This document shows, one piece after another, positions 1 through 5,609 of a stretch of 8,602 bases of DNA. The stretch's first letter is position 1. The number at the start of each line of letters is the position of its first letter. The translations under genes and the position numbers were made by a program. Below the pieces are notes generated by a model that was given only the letters and a program-made list of their open reading frames with translations, had not been told where the DNA came from and made no database searches. Location: the NCBI GenBank assembly GCA_003702465.1, contig REGF01000048.1, forward strand, positions 1 to 8,602. Reading direction: 5' to 3'. Source of the DNA: Candidatus Nitrosomarinus sp. (GTDB lineage Archaea; Thermoproteota; Nitrososphaeria; Nitrososphaerales; Nitrosopumilaceae).

Positions 1-199
1 CATTTTTTTTAATATTGGTTAATTGTTCAACATCTTCTTTATTTCCATTATAATCTCTAGTAATATCATTGGCACATTTTGCTAATTCTTTTAAATCTTC
101 ATCTGGAACATTAAATAATTTTCTTGCATCATCAGAAGAGATTCTTTCACCAGAAAATACCTTCTCTTGACATTGTTTAATGAATTCCAAATTACTCAT
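1..199 (-). CDS. bioB: Biotin synthase BioB, N-terminal part (runs off left edge)
   Basis: Biotin synthase is a cytosolic radical-SAM enzyme that inserts sulfur into dethiobiotin, the last step of biotin synthesis. Reading the minus strand from the ATG at 199 gives 66 codons without a stop, starting MSNLEFIKQCQEKVFSGERI and ending EDVEQLTNIKKN. This fits the helical N-terminus that precedes the radical-SAM barrel in BioB: a short helix, an 'S.ddA..L' segment, then an 'N G.k.d...L.NiK.N' segment. The family's CxxxCxxC iron-sulfur motif would follow directly. The single base left at the edge gives a codon starting with G, as expected for the Ala before the first Cys, but the cysteines themselves lie outside the window. 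The gene sits 72 bases downstream of bioA on the same strand, with its own TATA-like box about 27 bases before the ATG and no ribosome-binding site, so a leaderless transcript is likely. The identification rests on the N-terminal pattern and on bioA/bioD next door. Confidence 0.85.
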   Translation of the reverse strand, partial: MSNLEFIKQCQEKVFSGERISSDDARKLFNVPDEDLKELAKCANDITRDYNGNKEDVEQLTNIKKN

Positions 200-220
200 G
201 TTCAAAGTTTTTTTCATTCC

Positions 221-232
221 ATTTATAAAAAT
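221..232 (-). promoter_or_regulatory. TATA-like box of bioB
   Basis: On the minus strand this reads ATTTTTATAAAT, a good archaeal TATA-like element. Its centre is about 27 bases before the A of the bioB ATG at 199. That spacing places the transcription start at or next to the start codon, so bioB would be leaderless and could be transcribed independently of bioA. Confidence 0.55.
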
Positions 233-239
233 ATGCTAA

Positions 240-271
240 CTGTTAACCCTTTGAATTTAGTTAGTTAACGG
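240..271. promoter_or_regulatory. Candidate BirA-like biotin operator before bioB
   Basis: The plus strand reads CTGTTAACC (240-248), 14 bases, then AGTTAACGG (263-271). The BirA operator consensus as I recall it is TTGTAAACC-N14/15-GGTTTACAA. The left half matches at 7 of 9 positions, the right half at 5 of 9, and the spacer length is right. A similar site lies before bioD (3433-3465). This one lies just upstream of the bioB TATA-like box and abuts the bioA stop codon. GTTAAC is itself palindromic and could recur by chance in AT-rich DNA, so the call rests on the spacing, the location and the second copy. Confidence 0.45.
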
Positions 272-1588
272 TCAAATTATCTGAGATTTTGCTGCCTGAA
301 TAGTCTTAATGGTGTTTTTTAGGAGTAATTCTAACTCTTTTTCTTGAATTGCTAAAGGTGGAACTAACATGACTATATTTCCAAGAGTTCTGAGATAAAT
401 TCCATTTTTTTTACCTATTTCAAAGAATACTTTGTTAATTGATTTTTTTGTTTGAATAGGTGTTTTCTTTTTCTTGTCTGATACCAATTCAATACCCATC
501 AACATTCCCTTGTGTCGAATATCTCCTACAATATCAATTGCTGATATGTCGTCATAGAATTGTGTAAATATCTTAGATGTGTTTTTTATTTTTTTAATTA
601 AATCGTATTTTTCATACATCAAAATATTTTGATTTGCTACTGATGCAGCAATTGGGTTTCCTGTATATGTATGACCATGGAAAAGATGTTTCCATTCGTT
701 AAATTCTCCTGAAAATGAATCATAAATTTTTTTACTTGATAACGTTGCTGCCATCGTTAGATATCCTCCAGTTAACATTTTTCCATAAGCAACTATGTCC
801 GGTATGCTCTTTTGTTCTTGATACTGAACCATTGATCCTAGTCTACCAAAACCTGTTGCAATTTCATCTAATACAAACAGTATTCCGTATTTTTTACATA
901 ATTTACTAATTTTTCTTTGAAAATCTTTTGGATAGATGATAACTCCTCCTGCCATTTGTGCACCACTTTCCATGATGAAAGCTGCTATACTGTTATTGTT
1001 AGAAAATTTCTTTTCCATTTTGTCCAAACATTCATTTTGATAATCTGTTAATGTCTGTCCTTTAGGAATTCTGTATTTGTTTGGTACTGGAAATTGAATT
1101 GTTGAAAATAATTGTTTTTTAAATTTGCCAAAAAATTCTGGAACATATCCAACTGACATTGCTCCAAAAGTATCTCCGTGATATCCGTTTTCTATAGTTG
1201 CAATCTTTGTTTTCTTTGATTCTCCTATGTTTTTCCAATACTGTAATGCAATTTTTATTGCAATTTCCATTGCAGATGAACCATTATCTGAATAAAACAC
1301 CTTATTCATTCCTGGTGAAATTTTAATCAAATTTTTTGCTAATTTTTCAACAGGCTCGTTTGTAAGATTAAACATAGATGAATGCTGGATTTTCTTGCTT
1401 TGTTTTGTTATTGCATTGACTAATTCTGGGTTTGAATGCCCCCATACATTACACCACATAGAGCCTACAGCATCAATTATCTTATTTCCTTTTGAATCAA
1501 TTAACCATATTCCTTTACCTTTTGATATTGTATCAAAAGAACCCCACTCTTTCATCTGAGTATTTGGATGCCATACAGAACTAGTCAA
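272..1588 (-). CDS. bioA: Adenosylmethionine-8-amino-7-oxononanoate aminotransferase BioA
   Basis: BioA is a PLP-dependent class III aminotransferase. It converts 7-keto-8-aminopelargonate to 7,8-diaminopelargonate, using S-adenosylmethionine as amino donor. The 438-residue length is normal for the family. Visible landmarks are the N-terminal WHPNTQM (W6-M12; WHPYT in many BioA), the substrate-pocket stretch around MWCNVWGH (44-51), DNGSSAMEIAIKIALQYW (101-118), GYHGDTFGAMSVG (135-147), the PLP-binding aspartate in LDEIATGFGRLG (D241), and the Schiff-base lysine K270 in GKMLTGG. GYHGDTFGAMSV and LTGG favour BioA over other class III transaminases. The only usable start is a TTG at 1588: the in-frame stretch back to the stop at 1652-1654 has no ATG or GTG, and the protein begins where BioA proteins usually begin. 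No Shine-Dalgarno is visible. bioB follows after 72 bases; a small charged ORF lies 77 bases upstream. Confidence 0.95.
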   Translation of the reverse strand: MTSSVWHPNTQMKEWGSFDTISKGKGIWLIDSKGNKIIDAVGSMWCNVWGHSNPELVNAITKQSKKIQHSSMFNLTNEPVEKLAKNLIKISPGMNKVFYSDNGSSAMEIAIKIALQYWKNIGESKKTKIATIENGYHGDTFGAMSVGYVPEFFGKFKKQLFSTIQFPVPNKYRIPKGQTLTDYQNECLDKMEKKFSNNNSIAAFIMESGAQMAGGVIIYPKDFQRKISKLCKKYGILFVLDEIATGFGRLGSMVQYQEQKSIPDIVAYGKMLTGGYLTMAATLSSKKIYDSFSGEFNEWKHLFHGHTYTGNPIAASVANQNILMYEKYDLIKKIKNTSKIFTQFYDDISAIDIVGDIRHKGMLMGIELVSDKKKKTPIQTKKSINKVFFEIGKKNGIYLRTLGNIVMLVPPLAIQEKELELLLKNTIKTIQAAKSQII

Positions 1589-1665
1589 GTATTTTGATAT
1601 GTTTTCAGAACTTAATAATTTCTTGTAATTGCTTTTGTTTTTAAATAATAATTAGGCCCAAAAAA

Positions 1666-1824
1666 TTACTTTTCTGCAAGTTTTTTTTCTAAATTTTCTT
1701 TATGATATGCTCTTTGTTTTTTTAAATTGAGAATTTCACGATATTTTTCACGATATCTCTTATTTTGTTCTCTTCGCATTTCTTTGTCTTCTTTTTTTAA
1801 ATCATTTAGAAATTCTAAATCCAT
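1666..1824 (-). CDS. Small charged helical protein (52 aa), unknown
   Basis: From the ATG at 1824 to the TAA at 1666-1668 the minus strand encodes 52 residues, starting MDLEFLNDLKKEDKEMRREQ and ending NLEKKLAEK. The sequence is almost entirely Lys, Glu, Arg, Asn and Leu with no Pro, Gly or Cys, so it is probably one long helix, possibly a coiled coil. There is no signal peptide or membrane segment. I do not recognise the family. Support for its being real comes from a TATA-like box about 25 bases before the ATG and its fit in an otherwise empty gap between two same-strand genes. The composition is also what random AT-rich DNA can produce, so the call is moderate. It is followed by bioA (77 bases downstream) and preceded by another small charged protein (62 bases upstream). 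Confidence 0.5.
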   Translation of the reverse strand: MDLEFLNDLKKEDKEMRREQNKRYREKYREILNLKKQRAYHKENLEKKLAEK

Positions 1825-1840
1825 TAAATATTATAATTCC

Positions 1841-1852
1841 AATTTATATTAA
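1841..1852 (-). promoter_or_regulatory. TATA-like box before the 52-aa ORF
   Basis: The minus strand reads TTAATATAAATT. It is centred about 22-27 bases before the ATG at 1824, consistent with a leaderless transcript of the small ORF that might continue into bioA. Confidence 0.4.
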
Positions 1853-1886
1853 AACGATATTTTTTTTTCATAATAATTAGAAACCA

Positions 1887-2117
1887 TTATTCACTTTCTT
1901 TCATTTGTTTTCTCAATTTTTCTTCGTTACCCTTCCAAATCTTTTCCATCTCCAGGTGATATTTTATCTTCTTTTGAGCCTTCTCATCGATCAAGTTTGA
2001 TTTAGCCATTTCTTTTTCTAATTTTTTTCTAGTTGATTCATGAAATTGAATTTTAAATAATATTTCATCCAATTTCTTTTCTTGGAATTTTCTTATCTTG
2101 TTTTTAAAAAAATCCAT
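1887..2117 (-). CDS. Small charged helical protein (76 aa), unknown
   Basis: This 76-residue protein begins MDFFKNKIRKFQEKKLDEIL and ends EEKLRKQMKESE. It is rich in Lys and Glu and lacks Pro, Cys and membrane segments. The sequence suggests two helices joined around the NLIDEK segment (residues 41-46). Heptad-like hydrophobic spacing (I, F, L, I, L) suggests a coiled coil or a protein- or nucleic-acid-binding helical hairpin. I do not recognise a family. It starts with ATG 44 bases from the divergently oriented 190-aa gene and shares an AT-rich promoter region with it. It is probably a small lineage-specific protein; no function is assigned. Confidence 0.6.
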   Translation of the reverse strand: MDFFKNKIRKFQEKKLDEILFKIQFHESTRKKLEKEMAKSNLIDEKAQKKIKYHLEMEKIWKGNEEKLRKQMKESE

Positions 2118-2161
2118 ATCTATTGTTTATGATAATTATACATAAAAATAATTAGATTATA
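2118..2161. promoter_or_regulatory. Divergent promoter region
   Basis: These 44 bases separate two divergent start codons (ATG at 2117 on minus, ATG at 2162 on plus). GATAATTATACATAAAA (2131-2147) gives TATA-like sequence on both strands: TTATGTATAA on the minus strand, about 25 bases before 2117, and GATAATTATA on the plus strand, about 27 bases before 2162. Both transcripts would be leaderless and the two preinitiation complexes would have to compete for nearly the same DNA. Confidence 0.4.
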
Positions 2162-2734
2162 ATGGAGAATAAATTACATCACTACATGTCTGATGAATCT
2201 AACCCAATCAAAGATTATCTCTTTAACTATATTGAAAAATCGGATACTATTCCAAGACTAATATCCAAACAAAAATTTGATGTGATAATTAATGAAATTC
2301 TTGATAATTGTTATGACGATATTGTTTTGATGGATAAAAAAGATGAATCTGTTGGTGTTTTGGCCACTGGAATACTTCATTATTTACTTACAAATGCCCT
2401 TCTTACTAGTCAGAGAAAAGTCCCATATCATGATTTTGAGCTTGATATTGTAATTCCTGATGTAAAGACATTAGAACAAGATCCAAAGATGTCCTTGTTA
2501 ATCTTAATTCCAAAATCTTCTGATAAAAAAATCATCGAACAAAAAATTGCACAATTAAACTCTGTTCAACCAATCAAAGAAAATATCTGGGTTGTTTTGT
2601 CTGAAAATATTTCTCTTGATAACAAAACATTTGTTTTATCTAAAGAAAACAATTCCTTTTCAAATATTATCTTTGAAATTGCCCAGTTTTCAAATGTTGG
2701 AAAATCTAATAAATTTAAAATTTTAAGAATTTAA
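2162..2734 (+). CDS. Unknown 190-aa protein, possible degenerate nuclease-like fold
   Basis: I do not recognise a named family. The N-terminal half (about 1-85) looks helical (IPRLISKQKFDVIINEILDN; VGVLATGILHYLLTNALL). The second half alternates strands and helices: strand FELDIVIPD (92-100), strand MSLLILIPK (110-118), helix DKKIIEQKIAQLN (121-133), strand NIWVVLSE (about 141-148), strand KTFVLSK, and a C-terminal helix FSNIIFEIAQF. A strand carrying D95, then a strand ending in K118, then a helix is the order seen in PD-(D/E)XK nucleases. However, the position before the lysine that should be acidic is I116, so activity is doubtful and the resemblance is only my inference. No membrane segment or signal peptide is seen; it is probably cytosolic. 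The ATG at 2162 is preceded by a TATA-like element with no Shine-Dalgarno. It converges on bioD, with only two bases between the stop codons, and has no visible functional tie to biotin. Confidence 0.8.
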   Translation: MENKLHHYMSDESNPIKDYLFNYIEKSDTIPRLISKQKFDVIINEILDNCYDDIVLMDKKDESVGVLATGILHYLLTNALLTSQRKVPYHDFELDIVIPDVKTLEQDPKMSLLILIPKSSDKKIIEQKIAQLNSVQPIKENIWVVLSENISLDNKTFVLSKENNSFSNIIFEIAQFSNVGKSNKFKILRI

Positions 2735-2770
2735 AATTATTTTAATAGTGATTTGATATCGATATTTTTC
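2712..2770. terminator. Shared AT-rich termination zone between converging genes
   Basis: The stop codons of the 190-aa gene (2732-2734) and bioD (2737-2739) are two bases apart. AATTTAAAATT occurs twice (2712-2722 and 2728-2738) across them. T-rich tracts follow each gene on its own strand: ATTTTTC at about 2762-2768 on plus, and TTAAAATTTTAAATTTATTAG on minus just past bioD. Archaeal transcription commonly stops at oligo-T without a strong hairpin, so this can serve both directions. Confidence 0.35.
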
Positions 2771-3420
2771 TTAAAAATTCTATACAGCGATTTATCACTC
2801 ATGTCTTTGATAAATGGGATTGAACCTAAAACCTTAATTCCTGTTAAACTTTCCAAATCTTTTTTCAATTGATTTGTTGGATATCCTTTATCAAAATTAT
2901 TAATTATAATCCCTTTGATAGGAATTTTGTATTTTTGACACATCTTAACTGTCATTATTGTATGATTGACTGTTCCAACCCTACTTCGTGTTACAATTAT
3001 TGTAGGAATTTTCATATCTTTAATCAAGTCTGTTATGTAATAATTTTTGAGAATTGGAGTCATTGTTCCTCCCATTCCTTCTACTAACATCATTTCATGT
3101 TTTTTTGATAATTTTTTGAAACTTGAAAGAATTAGTGAATTTTTTGGTTTAATCTTTAATTTTTTCCATGCAGTATATGGTGATGCTGATATTGGAAAAA
3201 ATTGTGGATTTAGTAATTCTTCAGGATCATTAATTTTTGCTGAATTTGCTAAAATTTCTACATCTTCGGATTTGAATCCTTTTTTTTGCTTTACCCCTGC
3301 AGCATAAGGTTTCATTACACCAACATCGATATCCATTTTTCGTAAAGTGATTGCTAAACCTGCAGTGATGTATGTTTTTCCTACATCTGTATCAGTTCCG
3401 GTAATGAAAATTGATTTCAA
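2737..3420 (-). CDS. bioD: ATP-dependent dethiobiotin synthetase BioD
   Basis: BioD closes the ureido ring of dethiobiotin from 7,8-diaminopelargonate, CO2 and ATP, between the BioA and BioB steps. The 227-residue length is typical. Landmarks are the Walker A loop GTDTDVGKT (G8-T16), the catalytic lysine K37 in MKPYAAG, an acidic SEDVE segment (51-55), and the Mg/phosphate-binding VEGMGG (V113-G118; VEGAGG in many homologues). The start is a TTG at 3420. The in-frame sequence back to the stop at 3436-3438 has no other start, and the TTG puts the Walker loop at the usual distance from the N-terminus. There is no Shine-Dalgarno. The gene lies 46 bases after a winged-helix regulator gene on the same strand. 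That gap holds a candidate biotin operator that overlaps the expected TATA position, suggesting bioD has its own regulated promoter. Confidence 0.95.
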   Translation of the reverse strand: MKSIFITGTDTDVGKTYITAGLAITLRKMDIDVGVMKPYAAGVKQKKGFKSEDVEILANSAKINDPEELLNPQFFPISASPYTAWKKLKIKPKNSLILSSFKKLSKKHEMMLVEGMGGTMTPILKNYYITDLIKDMKIPTIIVTRSRVGTVNHTIMTVKMCQKYKIPIKGIIINNFDKGYPTNQLKKDLESLTGIKVLGSIPFIKDMSDKSLYRIFKKNIDIKSLLK

Positions 3421-3432
3421 TGTTTTTCTTTG

Positions 3433-3465
3433 ATGTTATCCCTTGATTAACTCATCGGTTATCAA
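3433..3465. promoter_or_regulatory. Candidate BirA-like biotin operator before bioD
   Basis: The minus strand reads TTGATAACC (3465-3457), 15 bases, then GGATAACAT (3441-3433). Against the recalled BirA consensus TTGTAAACC-N14/15-GGTTTACAA, the halves match at 7 and 6 of 9 positions. It nearly fills the 46-base gap between the regulator gene and bioD. Its spacer covers AGTTAATCA, which sits about 27 bases before the TTG start and is the best TATA candidate there, so a bound protein would block initiation. It resembles the bioB site: TGTTATCC here, TGTTAACC there. Confidence 0.45.
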
Positions 3466-3466
3466 A

Positions 3467-4003
3467 TTACTTGTGAATATCTAGAAATATTTTTATCATT
3501 TCTGGCTCATGCAATTCAAATTTATCAAAATTATGATATATCTCTGGATGTGTATTGTGTAATACACTCATAATTTTATTTTTGTCAATTATTCCATATG
3601 TGGAAAATGGTGCATGATAATTTCTATTAATAATTCGTTTATCTAATAACAATTTCATTCCTCTAGAAATTGATGGATTAGATTTTTCTGTTATTGCAAC
3701 TAATTCAATTTGTGATAATGGTTCATCTGATTTAAGCAAAGTAATAATTATTGATTTAATTGTTGGATTCAATAATAATTCATAAAATTCAACTTGTTCT
3801 TTAGTTGCATTTGCAGAATAAATTATTCTGAACTTTCCTTTTTTTTCCTTAACTAAAGTTTCTTTAAGAAATTCTGATAGATATTTTTCAACTGTTTCAG
3901 TTGCACATTGCGTTTCAGAAACTAATTTCATAAACGTTACAGGTCTTTTCAATACCTGTTGTTTAACTGATTCCTTACAAGATCCAATTTTTTTTAATTG
4001 CAT
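3467..4003 (-). CDS. Double winged-helix DNA-binding regulator
   Basis: This 178-residue protein has two regions that read as winged helix-turn-helix domains. In the N-terminal one (about 10-62), a helix around SVKQQVLKRPVTFMKLV is followed by the recognition-type helix ATETVEKYLSEFLKE and a basic wing KEKKGKFRIIYS. In the second (about 79-140), NPTIKSIIITLLKSDEPLSQ is followed by SNPSISRGMKLLLDKRIINR and a wing ending STYGIID. The pattern resembles archaeal ArsR/MarR-like transcription factors, but no ligand- or metal-binding motif is evident and I cannot name the family. The C-terminal tail (141-178) is mostly charged and helical. It is transcribed toward bioD, 46 bases upstream of it, and lies downstream of the HMG-CoA synthase gene. 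It could control either neighbour or itself; the position by bioD makes a biotin link possible but unproven. The ATG at 4003 has no clear TATA at the leaderless distance. Confidence 0.75.
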   Translation of the reverse strand: MQLKKIGSCKESVKQQVLKRPVTFMKLVSETQCATETVEKYLSEFLKETLVKEKKGKFRIIYSANATKEQVEFYELLLNPTIKSIIITLLKSDEPLSQIELVAITEKSNPSISRGMKLLLDKRIINRNYHAPFSTYGIIDKNKIMSVLHNTHPEIYHNFDKFELHEPEMIKIFLDIHK

Positions 4004-4078
4004 AATTTCTTAATAAAAAAATTTTCTGTAGAGATTTAACTTGAGCTGGTACATCTTTCGAATGAACCACTTATTCTT

Positions 4079-4104
4079 AAATATTATTCTAAAATATTAT
4101 TCTA
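4079..4104. repeat. 13-bp tandem repeat after HMG-CoA synthase
   Basis: AAATATTATTCTA is repeated exactly twice (4079-4091 and 4092-4104), with a third degenerate copy (TTATTCTTA) just before. TTCTTA (4074-4079) and TAAGAA (4103-4108) can pair around it. It lies 11 bases past the HMG-CoA synthase stop codon, in the 111-base gap before the regulator gene. It may be part of that gene's 3' end or terminator, or simple slippage in AT-rich DNA. Confidence 0.6.
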
Positions 4105-4114
4105 AGAATTTAGA

Positions 4115-5509
4115 TTATTCAGTAAAGACATAGCGTCTTTCACCTCTACTCTCAGTTTCAGTTTTTACATCAACTAAAACAAATTCTTTTTTGAGGTGCA
4201 TTTTAGATTCTTCAGGAGTTAGTTTATTTTCGTGTAAATCTTCGTATTCACTCCAAGTCAGTCTTCTTCTTGGACCAATCTCTGCTTCTAAATTCATGGC
4301 TTTGACAATGTCTTCGTATTCCGGTTGTACTACTCCACTGAAAACCATTGCACTACTTCCACTTCCATATGAGCCAAATCCTATTCTTTTACCTTCTAAA
4401 TCAACTCCTTTTTGATATTCAAATTCTAAACTACTTCTGAATCCTAGATAGAGTGATGCTGTATACAAATTACCAATCATAGATGAGGCAATAAGTGAAC
4501 TAGATAATTTTGCTTCATACACATCTTGATATTGTTGTGTTTTTGTAAACATTTTTGTAAATTCATGGTCTTTTGCCATAAATTCTTCATCTGCTAAAAC
4601 TGATTCAATAGTTCCACGTGGATCTTTTGGGATAGGTTCTTCTGTACCAATTTCCTCTAAGATATTTTTCCATCTTGGTAATTGACGCCATTCATGTCTG
4701 ACTAGATATGCTAATGCTTTCTTTCCCATGTTGCTGTAAGGTAAGTGCATGTTGATGTAGTCCATGTGGTCCAAAATTGTTTCCCCATCTTTTAATTCAA
4801 TTAATTTTGTTGAAATCACTTTTTTCTTGTATGCTTCTAATGCCTTTCTAACTTGAATCATGTAAAGTAAATTAGAATACTGTCCATGTACAATTGGGGT
4901 TTCTTTTCCAAATGGTCTGTAGAAATCATATTCATCTTTAATTGATGTTGATGTAACTCGAGGATCAAATTCTAATAATCTTGGATTGTCATTTAGTAAC
5001 ATTACAACAGACCCTGCCCCTTGGGTCATTTCTCCACTAGAACCCATGTCATATTTTGCAATATCTGAAACAACAACTAGAGCACTTTTACCTTCTGACT
5101 CTCCTGCTCTAATCCAATTAGTATTGTCATATAGTGCATAAGATCCACTTACACATGCAAATTTTGTTTCAACTCCTCCACAGTGTTCAAATGAACCTTG
5201 ACCGTAAACTTGCTCTAACATTCCAATAACATAAGAGTTCATTGCCTTTGATTCATCAAATGCTGACTCTGTAGAAATGTATAATCTACCAATATCCTCA
5301 GGAGATAAATTGTTTTTTTCCATAATACGTAAACATGCATTTGCAGCTAAACATGCTGGATCTTGGTTTGCATCCACTATTGCCATTTGAGAAACACCTA
5401 ATCCTTTTTGTAATTTTACCGGATCTAGTCCTCTTGCATTTGCAAAATCTGCTGCATCAAGATATAATCTTGGAATATAGATTGCAACATCATCAATACC
5501 AGCTGCCAT
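4115..5509 (-). CDS. Hydroxymethylglutaryl-CoA synthase, eukaryote-like form
   Basis: HMG-CoA synthase condenses acetyl-CoA and acetoacetyl-CoA to HMG-CoA, an early step of the mevalonate pathway that supplies isoprenoids for archaeal ether lipids. The catalytic triad is visible: general base E81 in STESAFDESKA, nucleophile C119 in KFACVSGSYAL, and H255 in NMHLPYSNMGKKALAYL. Other family stretches are NWIRAG, ALVVVSDIAKYD (143-154), YDFYRPFGKETPIVHG (194-209), and the late GNLYTASLY and GKRIGFGSYGSG. At 464 residues it is longer than the archaeal type I remember (about 350) and close to eukaryotic enzymes, sharing their C-terminal extension (FVLVDVKTE...RRY). Oddly, the residues after C119 are V-S-G-S, where human HMGCS has Y-G-G-T. 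The ATG at 5509 is the only sensible start: the upstream in-frame sequence soon hits TAA. A TATA-like box at 5531-5540 suggests a leaderless transcript. It is likely monocistronic; the regulator follows after 111 bases. Confidence 0.93.
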   Translation of the reverse strand: MAAGIDDVAIYIPRLYLDAADFANARGLDPVKLQKGLGVSQMAIVDANQDPACLAANACLRIMEKNNLSPEDIGRLYISTESAFDESKAMNSYVIGMLEQVYGQGSFEHCGGVETKFACVSGSYALYDNTNWIRAGESEGKSALVVVSDIAKYDMGSSGEMTQGAGSVVMLLNDNPRLLEFDPRVTSTSIKDEYDFYRPFGKETPIVHGQYSNLLYMIQVRKALEAYKKKVISTKLIELKDGETILDHMDYINMHLPYSNMGKKALAYLVRHEWRQLPRWKNILEEIGTEEPIPKDPRGTIESVLADEEFMAKDHEFTKMFTKTQQYQDVYEAKLSSSLIASSMIGNLYTASLYLGFRSSLEFEYQKGVDLEGKRIGFGSYGSGSSAMVFSGVVQPEYEDIVKAMNLEAEIGPRRRLTWSEYEDLHENKLTPEESKMHLKKEFVLVDVKTETESRGERRYVFTE

Positions 5510-5530
5510 AAGCTTCGTCGCTTACATGAG

Positions 5531-5540
5531 TAATTAAGTA
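5531..5540 (-). promoter_or_regulatory. TATA-like box of HMG-CoA synthase
   Basis: The minus strand reads TACTTAATTA, centred about 27 bases before the ATG at 5509. No Shine-Dalgarno lies between, consistent with a leaderless mRNA. Confidence 0.45.
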
Positions 5541-5550
5541 TTTGTTGTAA

Positions 5551-5569
5551 ATTCTAGTTCACTAGGAAT
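5551..5569. repeat. Near-palindrome upstream of the HMG-CoA synthase promoter
   Basis: ATTCTAGTTCACTAGGAAT contains the perfect core CTAGT-TC-ACTAG (5554-5565); its arms continue as ATT/AAT with a one-base offset. It lies about 10-20 bases upstream of the TATA-like box of HMG-CoA synthase, where archaeal activators often bind, and past the 3' end of the thioredoxin-fold gene. It is a candidate regulator site. Confidence 0.3.
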
Positions 5570-5609
5570 GAATTTTTTATTCTTTTTGAGAGTTTTTACG
5601 CACTGATCG

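Noticed and set aside
715..909. Plus-strand ORF inside bioA
   Set aside because: It lies antisense to a confidently identified BioA and its translation shows no family features; a shadow of AT-rich coding sequence.
1623..1631. TTGTAATTG upstream of bioA as a BirA half-site
   Set aside because: Only the first six bases agree with the consensus and no partner half-site occurs 14-16 bases away.
2869..3307. Two plus-strand ORFs within bioD
   Set aside because: Antisense to a clear BioD with all its motifs; cysteine/serine/phenylalanine-rich composition typical of antisense shadows.
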